Positions 45,277 to 54,016 of a DNA stretch of 64,000 nt are shown here, one piece after another. Location of the stretch: the NCBI RefSeq assembly GCF_013184985.2, contig NZ_CP063418.1, positions 1,550,001-1,614,000 of the forward strand. The letters are read 5' to 3'. Position numbers and translations under genes: made by a program. Under the pieces are notes generated by a model, which searched no databases, was not told the DNA's origin, and worked only from the letters and a program-made list of their open reading frames with translations. Source of the stretch: Actinomyces faecalis. Its GTDB lineage: Bacteria; Actinomycetota; Actinomycetes; Actinomycetales; Actinomycetaceae. The stretch's first letter is position 1, and each line of letters starts with the position of its first letter.

Positions 45277-48200
45277 CAGCGTCTCCTCCCGGTGACGGAG
45301 CGGCGTGTGGCCAGCAGCCTGGTGGTGGTGGCCTCCAGGTGGGCGGCCAGGGAGGTGCCGTCGTCGAGGACGAGCTGGAGGCTGACGCCGTCGAGGCTGG
45401 CCAGGGGGTTGTCTGTGCCTCGGGTGGCCAGGGTGGAGATGTCGTCCCACTGGCGTGCGGTGAGGACCGCCTCGCGCTGGCCGGTGTGGTTGACGGCTGT
45501 GGTCAGGCCTGGGTGGAGCCATCCTCCGGCGTCGTACTTTCGTGAGCCTCGGTAGCGTCCGACGGTGGGCGAGCCCCAGATGGCGGTCTCTCGGCCTGAC
45601 AGGCCCTCACGTGGCTCTTCCACCATCCGTCCCGGGCCGGAGTAGATGGCCACGTGGTGGGCGGGGCTGCCCCAGAAGAGCAGGTCGCCGGGCACAGCCT
45701 GGGACATGGACACCGGGGTGGAGCCGGACTGGTAGCCGGCGGCTGTCAGGCGTGGCCACCCTAGGCCGAGCTGCTGGGCCGCCCAGTAGACCAGGCCTGA
45801 GCAGTCCAGGCCTGGTGGGATGGAGGAGCCTCCCCACACGTAGGGCACACCGATGGCCCGACGGGCCGCCCCCACCAGTCCTGCTCCCCCGCCGATCCCG
45901 GACTCATCCACCTTGGTCTTGAAGATCGACTTGATGCCCTCGAAGAGCATCGGTGGGATGCCGGCGGCGATCTGCCCCCAGGCGGTGGAGGTCAGGGACG
46001 ACAGGAGGGTCCTGGCGGGGCTGATGACCAGGTCGGTGATCGCGCCGAGCGGGTCGGAGACGATGTCCGCCACGGCGGACGCGGTGTCCTTGACCCACGA
46101 CCAGGCTGCGGAGGCCGAGCCCCTGACACGGTCCCAGATGCCTCCCTCGGCGAAGGCGACCTGGCCGCGGCGGGCTCCGCCGTCACCGACCGTGGACAGG
46201 CCGCGACCGCGGGAGGCGTTGACCGCGTCCAGCCAGGTGCGGCCTCCCAGGGCGCGTAGGGCGTCGGGGCGGATGATCCCCTCACCACCGGACAGGCGCA
46301 GCGCTCCCCCGCCGTCAGGCGAGTAGAAGGTGTAGACGTCCTTGCCGGGGGTGTATCCCGGTGTCATGGTCCGGAACTGGCCGCCGGTGGCGTAGCCAGG
46401 GATCTTGGAGACCGACGGCATGCGGATGGACAGGCCGACCTTCTCCGCGATCGTGTCGAAGGTCTTCTTGATCCCGTCGGTGTAGACGGTACCGATGACG
46501 AAGTTGATCGGCTTGGCCGCTGCGGCCTTGATGCCGTCCCAGGCGGTGGCCACAGCCGTCTTCATGTTCTCGAAGCCGGTCTTGACGTTGTCGATCACGC
46601 CGGAGATCGCCGGCCACAGTGTGCCGGTGAACCAGTTCTTGACCACCTCGACCGCGGTCCTGACGGCGTTCCAGGCCGTGGCCACGGAGTCCTTCATCGC
46701 GGTGAACCCGGCAGACACCCAGTCGATGACAGCTGAGATGGCCGGCCACACCCAGGCCTGGAACCAGGCCACCACGACTCGGACCCCCGCCATGATCCCG
46801 TTCCAGACCGCCAAGACAACCGTCTTGAGGAGGTTGAAGTAGGCGACGTACAGGTCGATCACGAAGGAAATGACGGGCAGGACCCAGGTCTGGAACCAGC
46901 CCACCACCACTCGGACCCCCGCCATGATCCCGTTCCAAGCGGCCTTGACGGCCACCATGAGGCCCAGGAACGGGGCGGTGAGCATCGCCCCGACCAGCTC
47001 GATGACGGGCAGGACCCAGGTCTGGAACCAGCCCACAACCGTCTGGACAGCCGCCATGATGGCGTCCCACACGGCCGTGACGGTGTCCTTGACGGCGGTG
47101 AACCCGGTCTTGACGCCCTCCCACACCGTGGACAGGACAGGCACGAGGGTGGTGCGGAACCAGTCCACCACCGCCGCGACAGCGTCCTTGATGGCCTGCC
47201 AGGCCGCGGCCACGACCGCGCGCCCGGTGTCGGTCTGGGTGGCGAACCACACCACCCCCGCCACCACCGCGGTGATCGCGGTGACGATCAGGCCCAGGGG
47301 GTTGAGGTTCATCACCACGTTGAAGGCTGCCTGCGCGGCCTTGGCGATGTTGGTGGCCTTGGTGAACAGGGACAGACCCTTGACCCACCTGAGCAGGCCA
47401 CCTGCCGCCATGACGGCGTTGTGGGCCCTGTGAGCTGCCACCAGAGCCGTCAGCCCACCAGCGGCCACTCCTAGGGCCACACCCAGCGGCGCCAGCACGT
47501 CACGGTTGCGCGAGGCCCAGGAGAACAGGTCTTCCAGGCCCTGGACGACCTGCGCGACGATGCCGGGCACACGTGAGACCACGCCGCCAGCGACCGACGC
47601 CAGCTCAGAGACCATCGGTCCGACTGACTCCCACGCGCTCTGCAGCGCGGGGACAAGGGTGTCCTGGACCCAGGCGAATGCCGCCCCGGCGGCGTCGGAC
47701 ATCGCCGACAGGCCACTGGTCAGGGCCGGCTTGACGTCCTCGATGATGTCCTTGACCCCGGAGACCAGGGTCGCCTGGAAGTTTCCCCAGGCTCCCTCCA
47801 TGGTCGACGTCGACGTCGCAGCCTCACGGGCCACGTCCGTCATGCCCAGGGCCAGGATCGCCTGGTTGAACTCCTCGGCGGTGATCTGCCCCTCGGCCAT
47901 GGCGTCACGGAAGTTGCCCGTGTACGCCCCGGCCTCAGCCAGGGCCTGCTGGATCTTCCCGCTGGCACCCGGGATCGCGTCGGACAGCTGGTTGAAGTTC
48001 TCCGTGGTCAGCTTCCCCTGACCAGCGGTCTGGGTCAGCACCATCCCCACGGACTTGAAGGTGTCGGCGTTGCCACCCGCTACCGCGTTCAGGTTCCCGG
48101 CAGCCTCAGCCAGCCGGTCATAGCCGTCCACGCCGTTAGAGGCCAGCTGGGAGGTGATCGACTGGATGTCAGACAGCTCGTAGACGGTCTCGTCGGCGTA

Positions 48201-49070
48201 CTTCTTCGTCGAGGCAGCAAGCGCCTCGATCGTGGAGGTGTCGACGTCCGCGAACCGCAGCGTCGACTTGAACTTGTCGGTCGCGTCCGAGGCGTCCATC
48301 GCCTCCGACGCCAGGCCGCCGATACCGATCGCCGCGCCCAGGGCCGCCAGAGGTCCCATCGCCTGACGCACCAGTCCCCGGAAGGAGCCCAGTGCCGTGC
48401 CAGAGCGACGCACCGCCCCGTCCGCCGAGTCAGCGGCACGGTCCATCTTCTCGATGCCCTCGGCCGCCTCACGGGCAGCACGCCCAGCCTGACGAGCCTC
48501 AGCCCCCTGCCTACCCTCTGAGGCCGCGAGCGCGTCGTTGGCGGCGTCGGCTGCGCGGGTCTTGAGCTCGACCTCTCCCAGGGCCTTGGAGTGGGCTGCG
48601 GCGGCGGTGTCGGCTGCCTTGAAGGCGGCCTGGGCGTCCTTGGTGGCGGAGGCCAGGGCCGTCTCGGCTCGGGCGACGTCGTCGGCGTTGCCCGAGGCGC
48701 GTGCGGTGGCCAGGGCCTTCTCGGCTGCCTGGACCTTGCTGGCTGCCTCGGCCTCCTTGGTGCGTGCGTCGGTGAGGGTCTGGGTGGACCTGGCGGCGGT
48801 CTCCTGGGCGGAGGCCAGTGCCTGGCCGGCTGTGGCGGCCTCGGTGCGCAGACGCTCGGTGGACTTGCCCAGGGGGTCGGTCAGGGCGTTGGCGACGTCC
48901 TTGCCGGCGGTGGTGGCGGACTTGGTGAAGGAGTCGGAGCAGGCCTTGCCGGCCTCTCCTCCTGCCCTGGTGGCGGCGGTGCGGGTCTCGTTGGAGACGG
49001 TCTTGTAGAAGCCTTTGAGGGAGGGGACGACGTCGACGAAGACGGTGCCGGCCTGGAACGCGCCTGCCAC
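45276..49070 (-). CDS. Tail tape measure protein with C-terminal NlpC/P60 domain
   Basis: 1264 aa. Sets the tail length and probably aids DNA entry. The N-terminal 230 residues are coiled coil, followed by the tape-measure core domain (around 270-420, e.g. GVDGYDRLAEAAGNLNAVAG). A hydrophobic repeat region (about 560-860) has several copies of the motif VVGWFQTWVLPVI about 50-60 residues apart. Near the end is an NlpC/P60 peptidase: Cys1090 in LDCSGLVYWAAQQLG and His in PAHHVAIYSG (about 1138), which could open the host wall. Conserved late-operon position before Dit. Confidence 0.93.
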   Translation of the reverse strand: MAGAFQAGTVFVDVVPSLKGFYKTVSNETRTAATRAGGEAGKACSDSFTKSATTAGKDVANALTDPLGKSTERLRTEAATAGQALASAQETAARSTQTLTDARTKEAEAASKVQAAEKALATARASGNADDVARAETALASATKDAQAAFKAADTAAAAHSKALGEVELKTRAADAANDALAASEGRQGAEARQAGRAAREAAEGIEKMDRAADSADGAVRRSGTALGSFRGLVRQAMGPLAALGAAIGIGGLASEAMDASDATDKFKSTLRFADVDTSTIEALAASTKKYADETVYELSDIQSITSQLASNGVDGYDRLAEAAGNLNAVAGGNADTFKSVGMVLTQTAGQGKLTTENFNQLSDAIPGASGKIQQALAEAGAYTGNFRDAMAEGQITAEEFNQAILALGMTDVAREAATSTSTMEGAWGNFQATLVSGVKDIIEDVKPALTSGLSAMSDAAGAAFAWVQDTLVPALQSAWESVGPMVSELASVAGGVVSRVPGIVAQVVQGLEDLFSWASRNRDVLAPLGVALGVAAGGLTALVAAHRAHNAVMAAGGLLRWVKGLSLFTKATNIAKAAQAAFNVVMNLNPLGLIVTAITAVVAGVVWFATQTDTGRAVVAAAWQAIKDAVAAVVDWFRTTLVPVLSTVWEGVKTGFTAVKDTVTAVWDAIMAAVQTVVGWFQTWVLPVIELVGAMLTAPFLGLMVAVKAAWNGIMAGVRVVVGWFQTWVLPVISFVIDLYVAYFNLLKTVVLAVWNGIMAGVRVVVAWFQAWVWPAISAVIDWVSAGFTAMKDSVATAWNAVRTAVEVVKNWFTGTLWPAISGVIDNVKTGFENMKTAVATAWDGIKAAAAKPINFVIGTVYTDGIKKTFDTIAEKVGLSIRMPSVSKIPGYATGGQFRTMTPGYTPGKDVYTFYSPDGGGALRLSGGEGIIRPDALRALGGRTWLDAVNASRGRGLSTVGDGGARRGQVAFAEGGIWDRVRGSASAAWSWVKDTASAVADIVSDPLGAITDLVISPARTLLSSLTSTAWGQIAAGIPPMLFEGIKSIFKTKVDESGIGGGAGLVGAARRAIGVPYVWGGSSIPPGLDCSGLVYWAAQQLGLGWPRLTAAGYQSGSTPVSMSQAVPGDLLFWGSPAHHVAIYSGPGRMVEEPREGLSGRETAIWGSPTVGRYRGSRKYDAGGWLHPGLTTAVNHTGQREAVLTARQWDDISTLATRGTDNPLASLDGVSLQLVLDDGTSLAAHLEATTTRLLATRRSVTGRRR

Positions 49071-49123
49071 GGGGCACCACCAGCCTTTCGTGTGTGCGGG
49101 TGGTGCCCCGTAGCGGGGCGGGG

Positions 49124-49474
49124 TTATCGGTCCAGTGCCCAGGGTGTCATGACGGCGATGACGTCCCAGGCCTTTTCCATGGCCAGGTCCTCGCGTGCCT
49201 TGTCGACTGCTGTGACTGGCTCGGGCCAGGTCTGCCTGCCGCCCAGGGCGTGGACCAGGAGGTTGTAGATCGCGTGCAGGGCAATGGCCTCGGGGGTCTG
49301 GTCACGCAGGGTAGCGGGTGTGTCGTCCTGGTCGGTGCGGTCGACGGCCTGGGCGATGTCGCGGGCCCGCTCGGTGTCGTTGAGCATGGCTGAGACCATG
49401 CGGGAGGTGGGGCCGAGCCCGTCGACCAGGTCTGCCAGGAACCTCCACCGGCGCTGGACGAACAGGGCGGGCAC
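49124..49474 (-). CDS. Tail assembly chaperone, C-terminal (frameshift) part
   Basis: The ORF starts with GTG but is most likely made by a -1 shift from the preceding chaperone gene (site GGGAAAA at 49549-49555). In the -1 frame translation runs uninterrupted (GKRRALLDRLTRYQSEITAD and on) into this ORF without a stop. It corresponds to the T part of lambda gpG-T, helical, ending VIAVMTPWALDR. Lies directly before the tape measure, as expected. Confidence 0.85.
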   Translation of the reverse strand: MPALFVQRRWRFLADLVDGLGPTSRMVSAMLNDTERARDIAQAVDRTDQDDTPATLRDQTPEAIALHAIYNLLVHALGGRQTWPEPVTAVDKAREDLAMEKAWDVIAVMTPWALDR

Positions 49475-49524
49475 GTCCCATCCCTGCTCGCCCAGGTCGG
49501 CGGTGATCTCGGACTGGTACCGGG

Positions 49525-49872
49525 TCAGTCGGTCGAGGAGGGCTCGCCTTTTCCCAGGCTCCCCATGCCTGCCTCGTAGTGCCGGTTGGCCTGCCGCAGC
49601 AGCAGCACCGCCTGGCGTCCGGTCAGGCGCTGGTCGACCAGGAGCTGGTAGTCCTCATCTGACAGCCAGCGCCTGAAGACCTCCATGGGCCACGACAGGG
49701 ACTGCATGTCGGTCAGGAAGCGCTCGGTCTCCTCGGCGGGCAGGTCCATGGGGTCGGGGAAGGTGACGACCTTGGAGCCGATACCGAAGGTGAAGGGTCC
49801 GGGGGCCGCTGCGCCGTCCAGGTCGTTGAGAGCGGCGAGGGTCAGGTCGGGGGTGGTGGGGCTGGTGGTCAT
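49525..49872 (-). CDS. Tail assembly chaperone (gpG-like)
   Basis: 115 aa. Functions with the tape measure during tail assembly. It is largely helical with FTFGIGSKVVTFPDPMDLPA and WPMEVFRRWLSDEDYQLLVD. Near its end the codons GGA AAA in the string GGGAAAA form a slippery site, after which the zero frame stops within 9 codons. Position between the major tail protein and the tape measure is the standard one. Confidence 0.87.
   Translation of the reverse strand: MTTSPTTPDLTLAALNDLDGAAAPGPFTFGIGSKVVTFPDPMDLPAEETERFLTDMQSLSWPMEVFRRWLSDEDYQLLVDQRLTGRQAVLLLRQANRHYEAGMGSLGKGEPSSTD
49549..49555 (-). other. Programmed -1 ribosomal frameshift site
   Basis: Minus strand reads GGGAAAA (X XXY YYZ form; plus strand TTTTCCC). 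Slippage by one base joins the gpG-like frame to the gpT-like frame without a stop, giving the fused chaperone. Confidence 0.85.
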
Positions 49873-49892
49873 GGTGGTCTCCCTCAGCGTGG

Positions 49893-50114
49893 TCAGTTCT
49901 CGGTCTTGGCGGTCTTGGCCAGCTTGCGCTCAGGCTTAGCCGAAGCGGGGGCTGTCTCTGGAGCAGCCGCCTGGGTGTCCTGCGGCTCCTGAGTGGTCTC
50001 CTCCCAGCCGGTAGCCAGCAGGGTGCGTGCCTCACCGGGCTGGTCGGTGGTGCGCGTCAGGACGGTCTTGTGGCCGTCGGTGGTGGTGACGGTCTTGGTG
50101 AACTCACGCATCAT
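49893..50114 (-). CDS. Small phage protein after the major tail protein
   Basis: 73 aa. N-terminal beta-hairpin (FTKTVTTTDGHKTVLTRTT) and an Ala/Pro/Lys-rich C-terminal half. It resembles the small head/tail accessory proteins often ending in a Lys/Ala-rich tail; no family recognised. Encoded between the major tail protein and the chaperones. Confidence 0.5.
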   Translation of the reverse strand: MMREFTKTVTTTDGHKTVLTRTTDQPGEARTLLATGWEETTQEPQDTQAAAPETAPASAKPERKLAKTAKTEN

Positions 50115-50220
50115 GGGTCCCTCTCTGTGTGTGTCGTGGTGGAGCGGTCCCCCGGGGGTGTGGTGGGTGCCGCGTCCCCGGCCGGGAGACCGTGCAGCCG
50201 GGGACGCGACGTCAGGGCGG

Positions 50221-50886
50221 TCAGGCCGTCTTGGTGAAGCCGATCGCGTCCAGGTGGGTCAGTGCGCCGGTGCCGCCGATGTAGTGACGGCAGGGCGTGC
50301 CCAGGGCGGTGTCGGTGAAGACGTCGAGCTCCAGGTCGAACTTCACCGGGTCGGAGGAGGACCACACCTCCTCGGGCACGGAGGCGAGCTTGACGCGCGG
50401 GAAGCCGCGTCCCAGCAGCCACTCGTTGTCCGCCGGCCCGTCGGCCATGATGGCTATCAGCCGGAACTCGCTGAACTGGGGCATGGGAGCCTCGTCGAAG
50501 ACGATCTCCCCGGAGGCAGCAGCCTTGGTCTTGGACAGGTCCACGCCGTAGACGAGCTCCTGGACGTTCTTGCGCAGGGGCTCCAGCACGCCGAACTTGA
50601 TGGTCTTGGGGGCCTTGACCACGTCGGTGCGCACCGGCTCGACGTAGCCCAGTGCCTCGACCTCCTCCTTGGACACGTCCGCGGAGAAGGTCACCCCGTC
50701 GGTGGTCATCATGCCCACCGGCAGGTACTCGGGCGGTATCTCACTGAGCTGCCCGTTGGTGTCGGTGATCTTGTCCGGCAGCCCTGCGCTGGCGGGGGCC
50801 ATGAAGATGATGACGTTCAGGCCCTTGCGGACGTTGGTCCCGTGGTTGTGCTTGGCCTTGAGCGCCTCGATCGTCGTTGCAGCCAT
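50221..50886 (-). CDS. Major tail protein
   Basis: 221 aa forming the tail tube. Beta-rich composition, with GVTFSADVSKEEVEALGYVE and the C-terminal DLELDVFTDTALGTPCRHYI fitting phage tail tube proteins of siphoviruses (phage_TTP_2-like). Preceded by the tail terminator and followed by the chaperones. The ATG has GAGAGGAAAACCC upstream. Confidence 0.8.
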   Translation of the reverse strand: MAATTIEALKAKHNHGTNVRKGLNVIIFMAPASAGLPDKITDTNGQLSEIPPEYLPVGMMTTDGVTFSADVSKEEVEALGYVEPVRTDVVKAPKTIKFGVLEPLRKNVQELVYGVDLSKTKAAASGEIVFDEAPMPQFSEFRLIAIMADGPADNEWLLGRGFPRVKLASVPEEVWSSSDPVKFDLELDVFTDTALGTPCRHYIGGTGALTHLDAIGFTKTA

Positions 50887-50904
50887 GATGGGTTTTCCTC
50901 TCGG

Positions 50905-51294
50905 TCAGTAGATGGGTCGGTGTGTGACATCGAGGACCATGGAGGCCACCTCGATGAGGCCTGCGTAGGGGCGGGTGACCGGCTCGGCGGACACGGCCAC
51001 CTCGTCGATCAGCCCCACAGGGGTGGGCAGGTTCGTGCCCACCAGGGCGTCACGGACGCGTGACGCCACGAGCAGGGCCGACGACGAGCCCGGCCCGGTG
51101 GCGGCGGTGTGGTAGACGTCCACCCCCACCTGGTCCAGGCGGTCGACCTCGTCAGCCGTCCCGGACAGGTGGTGGACGTGCACCACGGGCACCGGGCCGC
51201 TGGTGAACTCCACGTCCAGGACGCGGGTGGTCTCCATGCCCGTGGTGCCGGTGACCGCCGCCCGCACCAGGGAGACAGGGTCAGCGAACGTCAT
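50905..51294 (-). CDS. Tail terminator-like protein
   Basis: 129 aa. Small alpha/beta protein with GPVPVVHVHHLSGTADEVDR and AGLIEVASMVLDVTHRPIY. Its length, its place between the HK97 gp10-like protein and the major tail protein, and the four-base overlap with the gene upstream match the tail-terminator position in HK97-like phages. The function is inferred from synteny. Confidence 0.68.
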   Translation of the reverse strand: MTFADPVSLVRAAVTGTTGMETTRVLDVEFTSGPVPVVHVHHLSGTADEVDRLDQVGVDVYHTAATGPGSSSALLVASRVRDALVGTNLPTPVGLIDEVAVSAEPVTRPYAGLIEVASMVLDVTHRPIY

Positions 51295-51668
51295 CGCCTC
51301 CTCCTTCTGCGCACCGTGCGGCCAGACGCCTTAGCGCGCTTGCTGCCAGCCAGACGCCCCAGCGTGTGAGCACCCGCCACCGGGGCACCGCCCGGGCCGG
51401 CGTGCCCGAACTCCACCGCGGCCGCGTGCGGGGAGTCGTTGAGCACCCGCCCAGCGGCTCTCTCACTGACCCCGCCACGACGCGTGCGCACACGGGCTGT
51501 CGCAGACTCCGTGCGGTAGGAGCCCGCCAGGGCCCCGGACCGGCTAGGGGCCGTCCGGGAGGCCTCCTGGGCGACCTCCTGAGCCGCAGCCAGCATCGCC
51601 GCCCTCATCCCGGAAGAGACCAGCAGGGCCTGGGCCCCACGCCTGTCGATCTCGAACCTCGCGGGCAC
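51291..51668 (-). CDS. HK97 gp10-like neck protein
   Basis: 125 aa with the family segments EVAQEASRTAPSRSGALAGS and DSPHAAAVEFGHAG, and an unusually basic C-terminus (KRAKASGRTVRRRRRR). HK97 gp10-type proteins join head and tail. Translationally linked to both neighbours. Confidence 0.75.
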   Translation of the reverse strand: MPARFEIDRRGAQALLVSSGMRAAMLAAAQEVAQEASRTAPSRSGALAGSYRTESATARVRTRRGGVSERAAGRVLNDSPHAAAVEFGHAGPGGAPVAGAHTLGRLAGSKRAKASGRTVRRRRRR

Positions 51669-51671
51669 GGC

Positions 51672-52025
51672 TCACCTCCTGGTCAGCGTGGCCACCACAC
51701 CCATCGGCCACACCGCCGGCGTCGCCTCCACCTGCCAGACACCCGCGAGCGCGTGAGTGGGTGGGACGGTGACGGTGTCGAGGTGTCCGATGGGGGCGGT
51801 AGGTGGGGCGTAGAGGGTGGCGGTGTCGGACGGTGACTGGGAGGTAGCCGGGTCGGTCAGACGGGGCGTGGTGGCGGTGGCTGGTGCGACCAGGCAGCCG
51901 CTTACCTCCTTGGGCTCGTCCTCTGGGGTGAGGTAGCCGTCAGCGTCCCGGCGGACAGGACCGGTGACGGTGACGGTGGTCCTCCACTCCTCTGGCATGA
52001 GGCTGACAGGGCTGAGGGGGCTCAC
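51672..52025 (-). CDS. Head closure-like protein
   Basis: 117 aa, beta-barrel-like (TVTVTGPVRRDADGYLTPED; GHLDTVTVPPTHALAGVWQV). Short proteins at this place (after the head-tail adaptor, before gp10) act as head closure or stopper proteins. The first codons overlap the adaptor gene by four bases. Confidence 0.6.
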   Translation of the reverse strand: MSPLSPVSLMPEEWRTTVTVTGPVRRDADGYLTPEDEPKEVSGCLVAPATATTPRLTDPATSQSPSDTATLYAPPTAPIGHLDTVTVPPTHALAGVWQVEATPAVWPMGVVATLTRR

Positions 52026-52417
52026 GGGTACCTCTCAGACGCCAGGGGGACGCTGACCGCGCCGGTGCGCCAGGGGCGCAGCATGATCTGGTCCTGGCGG
52101 GTGAGCCACACTCCCCCGCCCTGGGAGTCTGTGGAGTATCCCTGGGCGAGGGAGAAGGGGCCGGTGGTGGCTGTGAGGGTCGACATGCCGGCCGGGACGT
52201 CGCCAGCACGTGAGAGGGCGCGGGCGATCATCTGGGCGACGACGTAGCTGACGGCGTCAGACGCCTCGTCCGGCGGGTCCTGGCCCAGGTGCCCGCGTAT
52301 GAGTGCGTGGGCACCTGCGGCCAGGTGGTCGGCCTGCTCGATCTCGTCGTCAGTCAGACGGCGTCGTAGCGCGGCCGCGACCGCGTCGTGCAGCGGGCTT
52401 TGGGCTGTCTGCCCCAT
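52022..52417 (-). CDS. Head-tail adaptor (Gp19/Gp15-like)
   Basis: 131 aa. Helical N-terminus (DAVAAALRRRLTDDEIEQAD) and C-terminal LTRQDQIMLRPWR, matching phage Gp19-type connectors. ATG 52417 is chosen because AAGGAGACTGGTG lies directly before it; this overlaps the preceding small gene by 68 nt. The longer frame to 52501 is Arg-rich and unsupported. Confidence 0.68.
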   Translation of the reverse strand: MGQTAQSPLHDAVAAALRRRLTDDEIEQADHLAAGAHALIRGHLGQDPPDEASDAVSYVVAQMIARALSRAGDVPAGMSTLTATTGPFSLAQGYSTDSQGGGVWLTRQDQIMLRPWRTGAVSVPLASERYP

Positions 52418-52583
52418 CACCAGTCTCCTTCGTCTCCTCATGCTCCTCAGGGGTATCAGGAGCCGGCTCCTGCGGGACGTCCTGGGCCTGCCACTGGTCA
52501 CAGCTGACCAAGGTGTCGTGGAGGGGGTGCGTCTGGGGGTAGGTCAGGGTCGCGCCGGTGATCTTGTGGGTGAAGGTTGTCAC
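52350..52583 (-). CDS. Small phage protein after the major capsid gene
   Basis: 77 aa. N-terminal beta segment (FTHKITGATLTYPQTHPLHD) followed by an acidic then basic low-complexity tail (ARRGRGRATTPSD). Similar small proteins follow the capsid gene in many actinophages, with no assigned role. Confidence 0.5.
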   Translation of the reverse strand: MTTFTHKITGATLTYPQTHPLHDTLVSCDQWQAQDVPQEPAPDTPEEHEETKETGDGADSPKPAARRGRGRATTPSD

Positions 52584-52593
52584 GGCTGTCTCC

Positions 52594-53559
52594 TCAGGCA
52601 GACGGGGTGACGGCGCCGACGGGGTACCTGGTGACGGCCTCGGCGTTCTTCTGGGCGACGATGTTCTTCAGGACGTAGGCGTAGCGGGCCTTGAAACGCA
52701 GGGCGACCATGTCCTTCTCGGCCAGGTTGACGCCGCCGACGGTGGCCTGGTCGAGGAACTTGACGGTGATGTCCTGGCGGACGCCGATGCGCACCGCGGT
52801 GGAGTCTGCGACCAGGGCGACGGCCTTGGAGGCGTCGAACACGGGCTTGTCGCCCTTGACGGTGCCTCGTGACCAGCGGGCGTTGAGGCCTGCGACCTGG
52901 TCCATGGCCCCGGGGGTGGCGGACAGGGAGGGCAGGTAGATCGGGGACCCGTCGGTGGCGCGCAGGTTGGCCAGCTGCATGCGCAGGGAGCGGCGGGCGA
53001 TGAGCGTGTCCGGCTCGAACTCGCCGTCACCGATGACCATGCCGGCGTTCTGGAGGATGGCGCCCACCAGGTCGGACTTCAGGTCGGTGGTGGACACCTG
53101 GGTGAGGTTGCCGCCGGTGGTGGCGGCGGTGAACAGGTCGGGGTCGGTCCAGGTGGCCGGCTTGCCGACGCCGAAGAAGACAGCGGCGTCCAGGGCGTAG
53201 CCCATGGCCTGGCCTCCGAGCCTGGTGATCTCGCCCAGCACGTCCTCGGTGGCGTCGTCGATGACGTTCTCGTGGACCGGGATGATGACCGCGACCTCCT
53301 CGGCCACCAGGACCTTGTTCTGCCAGGTCGCCTTGGAGGTGGGCTTGGTGCCGGTGTCCTCCTGGGAGGACTCGGTGACCCAGTCAGCGTGCGGGATGGT
53401 CGCCAGGACAGGCAGACGCTCGGTCTTGGTGCCCATGGACACGGTCGGGAACGCCTGGAGAGCGACCGAGGAGTCCACGGCAGCGCCAAGGAAGTCGGTG
53501 GAGTAGGCGTCCTGGATGAGGCCTGCGACCTCGGAGCGGGTGATATCGGGGGTAGCCAT
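52594..53559 (-). CDS. Major capsid protein (HK97 fold)
   Basis: 321 aa. HK97-type capsid with the N-terminal arm, then the P-domain strand LPVLATIPHADWVTESSQED and SKATWQNKVLVAEEVAVIIP, the typical E-loop/spine region, and A-domain segments LNARWSRGTVKGDKPVFDAS. The C-terminal RYAYVLKNIVAQ is also characteristic. Start ATG 53559 with AAAGGAACC upstream. Follows the scaffold gene. Confidence 0.92.
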   Translation of the reverse strand: MATPDITRSEVAGLIQDAYSTDFLGAAVDSSVALQAFPTVSMGTKTERLPVLATIPHADWVTESSQEDTGTKPTSKATWQNKVLVAEEVAVIIPVHENVIDDATEDVLGEITRLGGQAMGYALDAAVFFGVGKPATWTDPDLFTAATTGGNLTQVSTTDLKSDLVGAILQNAGMVIGDGEFEPDTLIARRSLRMQLANLRATDGSPIYLPSLSATPGAMDQVAGLNARWSRGTVKGDKPVFDASKAVALVADSTAVRIGVRQDITVKFLDQATVGGVNLAEKDMVALRFKARYAYVLKNIVAQKNAEAVTRYPVGAVTPSA

Positions 53560-53614
53560 GACAGGTTCCTTTCAGCGAGATTGGTCTTGGCACAGTGCGG
53601 ATAGGTGGGTGGGG

Positions 53615-54016
53615 CTACTCGTGTCCGCGCATGGCGCGCAGGGCCGCAGCAGCGGCAGCCTTGGGAGACAGGGACTCCTTGGCTGAGGCGGCTCCCGACC
53701 TCAGCGAGGTGTCGTGAAGCGGAGGACGCTTGGGCCTGGGCGCGGTCTGGTCACGCCACTGCCGCAGCAGGCTCGCGGAGGCCTCCAGCTCCTCACGGGT
53801 CGTGCCCGTCAGCGCCTCGACAGGCACCCCCGTCTCAGCGGCCACCTGGGAGGCCGCGAGCGCACGCTGGGAGTCGGCCAGGTCCTTCTCCAGCTGTGCT
53901 GCCCGGTCGACGGCCTGCTGGTAGTCCTCGGGCAGGTGGGCGGCGACGTAGGCGTCGGCTGCCTCCTGGGTGGTGATGGGCTCGAACTCGGCGGGAGTGT
54001 CTGCGTCGGTGGGCAT
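53615..54016 (-). CDS. Capsid scaffolding protein
   Basis: 133 aa, acidic and helical. The central coiled coil (QQAVDRAAQLEKDLADSQRA) and the basic C-terminus that would bind the capsid shell are typical of phage scaffolds. Encoded directly before the major capsid protein. Confidence 0.72.
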   Translation of the reverse strand: MPTDADTPAEFEPITTQEAADAYVAAHLPEDYQQAVDRAAQLEKDLADSQRALAASQVAAETGVPVEALTGTTREELEASASLLRQWRDQTAPRPKRPPLHDTSLRSGAASAKESLSPKAAAAAALRAMRGHE

